DNA of 60,613 nt from Lysobacteraceae bacterium. GTDB taxonomy: Bacteria > Pseudomonadota > Gammaproteobacteria > Xanthomonadales > Xanthomonadaceae. The DNA lies in the NCBI GenBank assembly GCA_028868545.1, contig JAGWUF010000008.1, positions 1-60,613 of the forward strand. Direction: 5' to 3'. The notes under the pieces are model-generated. The model saw only the letters and a program-made list of their open reading frames with translations. It ran no database searches and was not told where the DNA came from. Shown here in pieces: positions 54,991 through 60,613 of the stretch (positions are counted from its first letter, which is position 1; the number at the start of each line of letters is the position of its first letter). The translations under genes and the position numbers were made by a program.

Positions 54991-55629
54991 ATGATGGCTG
55001 TGAGTCCGCGCATGCGTAATGCCTTGACCCTGTTTTCCGCTGTCGACGATGTTCTCTGCCACCGCGTCCGGCTGGTGCTGGCGGCCAAGGGCGTCACCTA
55101 CGACTTGATTCCGGTGGATCCGCAAAGCCCGCCCGAGGATCTGATCGACCTCAATCCCTACCACTCGGTGCCGACGCTGGTGGAGCGGGATCTGGTGCTG
55201 TATGCCGCCAGCGTGGTCAGCGAATACCTCGATGAGCGCTATCCGCATCCGCCGCTGATGCCGGTGGAACCGCTGGCACGCGCGCGTCTGCGGTTGGCCA
55301 TGTTGCGCATCGAGCACGACTGGGTGCCGCAGGTACAGGCCATCCAGATGGGCAACAAACAGCAGGCCGAAGCCGGCCGCAAGCGACTGAAAGAGCTGCT
55401 TGCGCAGTCCCTGCCCCTGTTCAAGGCCTACAAGTTCTTCCTCAATCCGGAAATGAGCCTGGCCGATTGCGCGATGGCGCCGATTATCTGGCGGCTGGAG
55501 GCCCTGGGGGTGCCGCTGCCGAAGGATGGCAAGGTGATCGAGGACTATGGCAACCGGATTTTCCGCAACCCCGGCTTCGTGCGCAGCTTGACCGAGCAGG
55601 AAAAGAAACTGCGCGAAGTGCCTTTGTAA
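54991..55629 (+). CDS. sspA: SspA, stringent starvation protein A
   Basis: A 212-residue GST-fold protein that binds RNA polymerase and aids stationary-phase and acid-stress expression. The N-terminal thioredoxin-like domain reads ALTLFSAVDDVLCHRVRLVL; the RNAP-contact P-H-P surface is present in YPHPPLMPV. It lacks glutathione catalytic residues, as expected. ATGs at 54991, 54994 and 55012 are in frame. It follows petC in the conserved pet-ssp order, and sspB follows after 12 bases. Confidence 0.93.
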   Translation: MMAVSPRMRNALTLFSAVDDVLCHRVRLVLAAKGVTYDLIPVDPQSPPEDLIDLNPYHSVPTLVERDLVLYAASVVSEYLDERYPHPPLMPVEPLARARLRLAMLRIEHDWVPQVQAIQMGNKQQAEAGRKRLKELLAQSLPLFKAYKFFLNPEMSLADCAMAPIIWRLEALGVPLPKDGKVIEDYGNRIFRNPGFVRSLTEQEKKLREVPL

Positions 55630-55641
55630 TCACGAGCCACG

Positions 55642-56133
55642 ATGCCCGAAACCCCCGCTCCCGCCATGACCAGCCAGCGTCCGTACCTGCTGCGGGCGAT
55701 CTACGAGTGGATCGTGGACAACGGCATGACCCCGCATGTGCTGGTCAATGCGCGCAGCCCCGGGGTGCGGGTTCCCCCGCATACCATCAAGGATGGCCAG
55801 GTGGTGCTCAACATCGCCGACCGCGCCGTGGCCAAATTGGAAATGGGCAATGAGGTGCTGCGGTTTTCGGGGCGTTTCGGTGGTGTCAGCCAGGCCGTGG
55901 TGGTGCCCTTGACCGCCGTGGTCGCGATCTACGCTCGCGAAACCGGGCAGGGCATGGGGATGCCCGAGGAACCGCACGCCGAGCCGTCGCGCGAGTCGCA
56001 GCCTTCCGCCAGCACCGCTCCGACGGAGGCTGCGCCGGATGCAACGCAAACACCCGGCGAACCGGCACCCAACCGCGAGCCGCCCAATCCCGAGCCGCCC
56101 AAGCGGGGCAACCATCTGCGCATCGTGAAGTGA
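55642..56133 (+). CDS. sspB: SspB, ClpXP adaptor
   Basis: A 163-residue adaptor delivering ssrA-tagged proteins to ClpXP. The folded domain (RPYLLRAIYEWIVDNGMTPH, VNARSPGVRVP, VVLNIADRAV, FSGRFGGVSQAVVVP) is followed by a long Pro/Glu-rich linker. It ends in the ClpX-binding tail HLRIVK (XB motif). All functional parts are therefore present. Confidence 0.95.
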   Translation: MPETPAPAMTSQRPYLLRAIYEWIVDNGMTPHVLVNARSPGVRVPPHTIKDGQVVLNIADRAVAKLEMGNEVLRFSGRFGGVSQAVVVPLTAVVAIYARETGQGMGMPEEPHAEPSRESQPSASTAPTEAAPDATQTPGEPAPNREPPNPEPPKRGNHLRIVK

Positions 56134-56141
56134 CGCATTTC

Positions 56142-56161
56142 CCTTCCCTTTGCAGGGAAGG
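56142..56161. terminator. Palindromic repeat copy 3 between convergent genes
   Basis: CCTTCCCT and AGGGAAGG pair around TTGC in the 30-base gap between sspB and the DUF3301 gene. It belongs to the same palindrome family as 37916 and 59406 and can end both transcripts. No T tract. Confidence 0.6.
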
Positions 56162-56163
56162 CC

Positions 56164-56502
56164 TCACTGTACGGGGAAACCCCGCACCATCGCTTGCGCT
56201 GCCCGGGTGGGGCCGCTGAAACCCACCAGTTTGTCGCCGAGCAGGACGATCCGGCCGATGTGGCGATCCTGCCCGTCTTCGGAATACTCGAAGCGGAAAC
56301 TGCGTTCCAGCCCCAGCCAGCCCGATTCGGTGCGGCGCAGGCGCATGCCGGTGGCATGTACGGACTGATCCAGCCACTGCACGCCGGCCGCCTGGCAGGC
56401 ATCGTGGCCGACTTCGGCAGCGCGTTCGGCGGCGGCCCGGGCGGCGGTGAAAAAGAAAAAGCCGGCGCCGCCGAGAATCAACAGGATGAGCAGGGTAGGC
56501 AT
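56164..56502 (-). CDS. DUF3301-family protein
   Basis: A 112-residue protein with an N-terminal TM (MPTLLILLILGGAGFFFFTA) and a cytosolic domain with DACQAAGVQWLDQSV, LRRTESGWLGLERSFRFEY and IVLLGDKLVGF, matching DUF3301. Function unknown; widespread in gammaproteobacteria. It lies four bases after nadC on the same strand and converges with sspB. Confidence 0.8.
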   Translation of the reverse strand: MPTLLILLILGGAGFFFFTAARAAAERAAEVGHDACQAAGVQWLDQSVHATGMRLRRTESGWLGLERSFRFEYSEDGQDRHIGRIVLLGDKLVGFSGPTRAAQAMVRGFPVQ

Positions 56503-56506
56503 CGGG

Positions 56507-57379
56507 TCAGAATGAGGGCGGTGGCCCCAGTTTCAACGAGAAGTCGATGGCGTGCACGTGCTTGGTCAGTGCGCCGATGGAAATGCAATCCACGCCATCA
56601 TCGGCAATCGCGCGCAGCGTGGCCATGTCCACGCCGCCGGAGACCTCCAGCGGGATGCGGCCATCGAATGGCGCGGCTCCGGCAATCCGCACCGCTTCGC
56701 GGCGGGTGGCGGCATCGAAATCGTCGATCAGCACGCGGGTGCAGCCGCTGGCCAGCGCCTGCCGCAACTCGTCCAGCGTCTCCACTTCGACGATCAGCGG
56801 CAGCTGCGGGTGCAGCGCGCGGGCTTGCGTGATTGCCGCCGTCACCGAACCGAACGCGCGGATGTGGTTTTCCTTCAGCATCACCGCGTCGAACAGGGCC
56901 AGCCGGTGGTTCACGCCACCGCCCATGCGTACCGCGTATTTCTGCGCCAGCCGCAGGCCGGGCAGGGTCTTGCGGGTATCCAGGATCCGCGCGCCGGTGC
57001 CGCGCACGGCATCCACATACTGCGCGGTGATGGTGGCGGTGCCGGACAGGGTTTGCAGGAAATTGAGCGAAGCGCGCTCGGCGCTGACCAAGGCGCGACT
57101 GCGGCCGGCCAGCGTGGCGATGACGGTGCCCTTGGCGATGCGGTTGCCTTCTTCGCAGTGCCAGTCGATGCGTACGTCGGGATCCAGTGCGCGATGGCAG
57201 GCGTCGAACCAGGGCCGTCCCGCCACCACGCAGTCTTCCTTGCACAGCAGGTAGGCGGCTTCGGGTGCGTCGTCCAGCAGTGCGGCGGTCGCGTCACCGG
57301 GGCCGATGTCCTCGGCCAGCGCGGCAGCCACGTTGGCGGTGATCGCAGCCTCCAGTGCCGCCTCCAGCGCCGTGCTCAT
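56507..57379 (-). CDS. nadC: NadC, nicotinate-nucleotide pyrophosphorylase (carboxylating)
   Basis: A 290-residue quinolinate phosphoribosyltransferase of de novo NAD synthesis. It has [58 protein letters not shown] and [14 protein letters not shown]. The start at 57379 overlaps the Trm112 gene stop (ATGA). Confidence 0.96.
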   Translation of the reverse strand: MSTALEAALEAAITANVAAALAEDIGPGDATAALLDDAPEAAYLLCKEDCVVAGRPWFDACHRALDPDVRIDWHCEEGNRIAKGTVIATLAGRSRALVSAERASLNFLQTLSGTATITAQYVDAVRGTGARILDTRKTLPGLRLAQKYAVRMGGGVNHRLALFDAVMLKENHIRAFGSVTAAITQARALHPQLPLIVEVETLDELRQALASGCTRVLIDDFDAATRREAVRIAGAAPFDGRIPLEVSGGVDMATLRAIADDGVDCISIGALTKHVHAIDFSLKLGPPPSF

Positions 57380-57645
57380 GCCGCCGGAAACCCTTCGATC
57401 TGCGCGGTGGCCAGGGCTTCTTCGGCCAGCAGCACCGGGATGCCGTCGTCGATGCGGTAAACGGTCTTGCGGTCGCGGGTCAGCAGGGCTTCGCGCAGCG
57501 GCTCGCGCTGGGCGCTGCCGTCGGCGCGCACCACGCCGTTGGCGGCAATGGCGCGATTGAAGGCCTCCAACCCGGCGCCTTCCAGCAATTGCAGGGGCTG
57601 ACGGGTGACAGGGCAGACCAGGATGTCGAGCAGCTTGCGATCCAT
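57376..57645 (-). CDS. Trm112-family small protein (YcaR-like)
   Basis: An 89-residue Trm112/DUF343 protein. It opens [18 protein letters not shown] with the usual first Cys-Pro and closes with [15 protein letters not shown], the family signature. A middle insert (about 30-60) is longer than in E. coli YcaR (60 residues). The zinc-binding Cys set of eukaryotic Trm112 is reduced to one Cys. In eukaryotes and archaea Trm112 activates methyltransferases; the bacterial role is unclear. It overlaps nadC and is divergent from purE. Confidence 0.85.
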   Translation of the reverse strand: MDRKLLDILVCPVTRQPLQLLEGAGLEAFNRAIAANGVVRADGSAQREPLREALLTRDRKTVYRIDDGIPVLLAEEALATAQIEGFPAA

Positions 57646-57705
57646 CGGACGGACAACCTCGAACGGGGGCCGTTAGAATACGTCTTTGCCGACAGGAAAC
57701 GCTCG

Positions 57706-58212
57706 ATGTCCGCAGCACCCACCGCCGCGCCGCTGGTCGGCATCGTCATGGGCTCGCGCTCCGACTGGGAGACCATGCAGCACGCCGCCGCAAAACTTGA
57801 AGCATTGGGCGTGCCGCATGAAGTGCGTGTGGTGTCGGCCCATCGCACCCCCGACGTGCTGTTCGACTATGCCGCCACTGCCGCGTCGCGCGGTCTGCGC
57901 GCCATCATCGCGGGTGCCGGCGGCGCCGCCCACCTGCCGGGGATGCTGGCTTCGAAAACCGCAGTGCCGGTACTGGGCGTGCCGGTGCAAAGCAAGGCGC
58001 TGAACGGGATGGATTCGCTGCTGTCCATCGTGCAGATGCCGGCCGGCATCCCGGTGGCCACCTTCGCCATCGGCAATGCCGGCGCGGCCAACGCGGCGTT
58101 GTTCGCGGCGGCGATGCTGGCCGGCGACCAGCCGCAGATCGCCGCCGCGCTGGCCGCGTTCCGGACAAAGCAGACCGAGGACGTCGTCGCCCACGACGAT
58201 CCGCGCCAGTGA
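57706..58212 (+). CDS. purE: PurE, N5-CAIR mutase
   Basis: A 168-residue class I PurE converting N5-CAIR to CAIR in purine synthesis. It has [44 protein letters not shown] and [14 protein letters not shown]. It overlaps purK by four bases (GTGA). A -10-like TAGAAT (57674) lies upstream but no clear -35 was found. Confidence 0.96.
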   Translation: MSAAPTAAPLVGIVMGSRSDWETMQHAAAKLEALGVPHEVRVVSAHRTPDVLFDYAATAASRGLRAIIAGAGGAAHLPGMLASKTAVPVLGVPVQSKALNGMDSLLSIVQMPAGIPVATFAIGNAGAANAALFAAAMLAGDQPQIAAALAAFRTKQTEDVVAHDDPRQ

Positions 58213-59369
58213 GCGCGCTGCGTTCGATGACCACCGTCGGCATCCTCGGCGGCGGCCAGCTGGCCCGGATGATGGCGCTGTCCGGTGCACCGCTGGGGCT
58301 GCGCTTCATGGTGCTGGATACGGTGGCCGACGCCTGCGCCGGCCAGTTCGCACCGATGGTGGTGGGCGACTACACCGGCCAGGCCGCGCTGACCGAATTC
58401 GCATCGCGCATCGACGTGGCGACCTTCGACTTCGAGAACGTGCCGGCGGAATCGGCGCAGTGGCTGACCGCGCGGGTGCCGGTGTTTCCGAACCCGCGCG
58501 CGCTGGCCACCGCGCAGGACCGGCTGGCCGAGAAGACCTTGTTCCGCGAACAGGGCATCCCGGTGCCGCCATTCGCCGCAATCGATACCCGCGAGCAGCT
58601 GCAGGCGGCGGTGGCGGACATCGGCATGCCCTGCATTCTCAAGACCCGCCGGCTGGGCTACGACGGCAAAGGCCAGTTCCGGATCAAGTCGGCGGGCGAC
58701 GTGGACGCCGCGTGGGACGCACTGGGTGCGCAGGCAGCGAAGGTCGGGCTGATCCTCGAAGGCTTCGTCGCCTTCCAGCGCGAGCTGTCGGTGGTCGCGG
58801 TGCGCGGCCGCGACGGCGAATTCCGCGCCTGGCCGCTGACCGAGAACTGGCACGTCGACGGCGTGCTGTCGGCCAGCCTGGCCCCGGCGCAGGTCGATGA
58901 CGCCTTGCGCGACACCGCGCTGGCGCACGCGCGCAGGCTGGCGGAAGCGCTCGACTACGTGGGTGTGTTCGCGCTGGAGCTGTTCTGCCGCGACGGCGAG
59001 CTGCTGGCCAACGAGATGGCGCCGCGCGTGCACAATTCCGGGCATTGGACGATTGAAGGCAGTGAAACTTCGCAGTTCGAAAACCACCTGCGCGCAGTGA
59101 CCGGCCTACCGCTGGGCAGCACCGCCATGCGCGGCCATGCCTGCATGCTGAACTGGCTGGGCGCAATGCCCGATGCCGCCACCGCACTCGCCGTGGAAGG
59201 CGTGCACTGGCACGACTACGGCAAGGCGCCGCGCGTGGGGCGCAAGGTCGGGCACGCCACGTTGCGCGCCGATTCACCGGTGGTGCTTGCCGATGCCTTG
59301 CGGCAGGTGGGCGAGGCGTTGGGCCGGCAGGCGCAGGTCGCGCCGGTCATTGCGACGCTGCTGGACTGA
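58209..59369 (+). CDS. purK: PurK, N5-carboxyaminoimidazole ribonucleotide synthase
   Basis: A 386-residue ATP-grasp enzyme that makes N5-CAIR from AIR, ATP and bicarbonate. It has [54 protein letters not shown] and [20 protein letters not shown] 58209 overlaps the purE stop; ATG 58227 ([10 protein letters not shown]) is an equally good start that matches the family N-terminus more exactly. Confidence 0.95.
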   Translation: MSALRSMTTVGILGGGQLARMMALSGAPLGLRFMVLDTVADACAGQFAPMVVGDYTGQAALTEFASRIDVATFDFENVPAESAQWLTARVPVFPNPRALATAQDRLAEKTLFREQGIPVPPFAAIDTREQLQAAVADIGMPCILKTRRLGYDGKGQFRIKSAGDVDAAWDALGAQAAKVGLILEGFVAFQRELSVVAVRGRDGEFRAWPLTENWHVDGVLSASLAPAQVDDALRDTALAHARRLAEALDYVGVFALELFCRDGELLANEMAPRVHNSGHWTIEGSETSQFENHLRAVTGLPLGSTAMRGHACMLNWLGAMPDAATALAVEGVHWHDYGKAPRVGRKVGHATLRADSPVVLADALRQVGEALGRQAQVAPVIATLLD

Positions 59370-59405
59370 CACCCGCGCCTCCTGCAAGAAGCACCCCCAT
59401 CCCAA

Positions 59406-59430
59406 CCCTTCCCCCGTGAAGGGGGAAGGG
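59406..59430. terminator. Palindromic repeat copy 4 between purK and sodB
   Basis: CCCTTCCCCC and GGGGGAAGGG pair perfectly (10 bp) around GTGAA. The flanking CCCATCCCAA (from about 59396) matches the arm of the 49493 element, so this is a half-copy. It lies between the convergent purK and sodB genes and can serve as a terminator for both. Confidence 0.7.
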
Positions 59431-59451
59431 CTACAGAGCAAGGCAGTGCTG

Positions 59452-60030
59452 TTACTTCATCTGCGCCGCGGCGAAGTCCCAGTTCACCAGGCTCCAGAAC
59501 GCTTCCACATACTTCGGGCGGGCGTTGCGGTAGTCGATGTAGTAGGCGTGTTCCCACACGTCGCAGGTCAGCAGCGGGGTGTCCTCGCCGGTCAGCGGGG
59601 TGGCCGCGTTCGGTGTGCTCACCAGCGCCAGTGCGCCGTCGGGGCGCTGCACCAGCCACGCCCAGCCGGAGCCGAAGGTGGTCACGGCGGTCTTGGTGAA
59701 GGCTTCCTTGAATGCCTCGAAGCTGCCGAACGCGGCGTTGATGGCCTCCGCCAGCTTGCCGCCGGGGGCGCCGCCGCCATTGGGTTTCAGGCAATTCCAG
59801 TAGAAGCTGTGGTTCCACACCTGCGCGGCGTTGTTGAACATGCCGCCCTGCGACTTGCGGATGATGTCTTCCAGCGACATCGCCTCGAACTCGGTGCCGG
59901 CGATCATGTTGTTGAGGTTGGTGACGTACGCCTGGTGGTGCTTGCCGTAGTGGAAGTCGATCGTTTCGGCCGAGATGTGCGGCTCAAGCGCGGTGCGGTC
60001 GTAGGGCAGGGCGGGCAGTTCGATGGCCAC
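59452..60030 (-). CDS. sodB: SodB, iron superoxide dismutase
   Basis: A 192-residue Fe-type SOD. Metal ligands are His27, His74, Asp157 and His161 ([11 protein letters not shown]). Gln70 in NNAAQVWNH supplies the FeSOD-type outer-sphere residue, and the sequence follows E. coli SodB closely. The start is a GTG at 60030 with AGGAG seven bases upstream. It is divergent from grxD across a palindrome. Confidence 0.96.
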   Translation of the reverse strand: MAIELPALPYDRTALEPHISAETIDFHYGKHHQAYVTNLNNMIAGTEFEAMSLEDIIRKSQGGMFNNAAQVWNHSFYWNCLKPNGGGAPGGKLAEAINAAFGSFEAFKEAFTKTAVTTFGSGWAWLVQRPDGALALVSTPNAATPLTGEDTPLLTCDVWEHAYYIDYRNARPKYVEAFWSLVNWDFAAAQMK

Positions 60031-60080
60031 GGCGGACTCCTGTGGGGGCTGAAAGATGCGGCCGGGGCCGCGCGAAGATT

Positions 60081-60097
60081 TACAATGGGCAATTGTA
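60081..60097. promoter_or_regulatory. TACAAT dyad between sodB and grxD
   Basis: TACAAT, GGGCA and ATTGTA form a 17-base dyad. Each arm reads TACAAT, a good -10, in its own direction: plus toward grxD, minus toward sodB. Initiation would fall inside or just past the dyad in both directions, so the two promoters may exclude each other. Confidence 0.4.
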
Positions 60098-60159
60098 GCC
60101 TCCGCGCCCGCAAGCGGGTCGTGAAGGCCGCGGGCCACATCGTTGCAGGAACCCGACCA

Positions 60160-60483
60160 ATGTCATCCGTGGAAGCGCGCATCCGCGCCGAGATCGAAAA
60201 CCACCCCATCGTGCTGTTCATGAAGGGCACCGCGCAGTACCCGATGTGCGGCTTCTCCAGTCGTACCGTGCAGGCCCTGCAGGCCGCAGGGGCCGACACG
60301 CTGCATACCGTCAACGTGCTGGAAGATCCGGAAATCCGCGCCAATCTGCCGCGCTATTCCGACTGGCCCACCTTTCCGCAGCTGTTCATCCATGGCGAAC
60401 TGATCGGCGGCTGCGACATCACCGTGGAGCTGGCCGAATCCGGTGAGTTGGTACGGTTGGTGGCGGACGCGAAGAAGGCATGA
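60160..60483 (+). CDS. grxD: GrxD, monothiol glutaredoxin
   Basis: A 107-residue CGFS-type glutaredoxin that carries and transfers 2Fe-2S clusters. The active site is [12 protein letters not shown] (Cys30), with [20 protein letters not shown] for glutathione binding. An AGGA Shine-Dalgarno lies ten bases upstream. Paired divergently with sodB, both linked to iron and oxidative stress. Its stop overlaps the SDR gene start (ATGA). Confidence 0.96.
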   Translation: MSSVEARIRAEIENHPIVLFMKGTAQYPMCGFSSRTVQALQAAGADTLHTVNVLEDPEIRANLPRYSDWPTFPQLFIHGELIGGCDITVELAESGELVRLVADAKKA

Positions 60484-60613
60484 GCGCGCACGCCGTGTTG
60501 CAGGGGCGCGTCATCCTGATCGCAGGCGCGGCCGGCGGGCTGGGTGCGGCGGCGGCGGCGGCCTGTGCGCAGGCCGGTGCCACCCTCATCCTGTTGGGGC
60601 GCAAAGTGGCCCC
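60480..60613 (+). CDS. SDR-family oxidoreductase, YciK-like (partial, 5' end)
   Basis: The first 44 residues are visible before the window ends: [20 protein letters not shown] and LGAAAAAACAQAGATLILLG. The glycine-rich AGAAGGLG is the SDR dinucleotide-binding loop and RK after the second strand suggests NADP(H). Its similarity to YciK-type SDRs is a guess from the N-terminus. Start overlaps the grxD stop. Confidence 0.8.
   Translation, partial: MSAHAVLQGRVILIAGAAGGLGAAAAAACAQAGATLILLGRKVA

Overview
The window looks like a high-GC gammaproteobacterial chromosome of the Xanthomonadaceae (Lysobacteraceae) type, close to Lysobacter, Luteimonas or Thermomonas. This is an inference from gene content: petABC-sspA-sspB, queA-tgt-yajC-secDF, a large secreted-peptidase and peptide-transporter set, and the style of the intergenic palindromes. 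No rRNA is present and I could not run any comparison, so the genus is left open.

Layout. (1) 1-4711: the right-hand end of an integrated element lying against the 3' end of tRNA-Phe (4712-4787, minus strand). It is a tightly packed, left-to-right replication module: small regulator-like ORFs, a one-TM peptide, a stand-alone CHC2 zinc finger, a PrimPol-DUF3987 primase/helicase, a zinc-motif protein carrying an iteron-like inverted array (2843-2911), a short SSB and a HGGxSTG-motif protein. No integrase or structural genes are in view. (2) 4955-13758: DUF6491 lipoprotein, yggX-mutY, an AsmA-like protein with ftsY, then rsmD-coaD, a lipoprotein, a ferredoxin, gamma-glutamyltransferase and an MBL hydrolase. 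(3) 13792-23903: upp, a class III aminotransferase divergent from an Lrp regulator, queA-tgt, yajC-secD-secF, suhB, trmJ. (4) 23941-30808: a PhnD-like binding protein overlapping a GGDEF-EAL enzyme, a CNNM/CBS protein, and a DUF47-pit phosphate operon with a PhoB-box-like site. (5) 30853-41304: ATL DNA-repair protein, rhomboid protease, then a peptide-use block (M13 protease, POT, OPT, S9 peptidase, DUF819 transporter). (6) 41318-51050: a rearranged miaB-phoH-ybeY-corC operon in which the usual lnt position holds a DUF4105/Lnb-like gene, followed by corA; two opposite-strand genes (a TPR lipoprotein and an amidohydrolase) are inserted. (7) 51180-60613: lytic transglycosylase, petABC, sspAB, DUF3301, nadC-Trm112, purEK, sodB, grxD and the start of an SDR gene.

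How it fits together. Most of the window is core housekeeping in conserved order. The accessory signal lies in the tRNA-Phe element, in the lnt-to-Lnb replacement, in the binding-protein/c-di-GMP pair and in a family of palindromic intergenic repeats (37916, 49493, 56142, 59406) that sit only at gene ends. No gap between genes exceeds about 230 bases. The larger gaps (28343-28569, 35738-35925, 49462-49640, 4788-4954) hold the promoters or repeats listed; nothing else was recognised in them.
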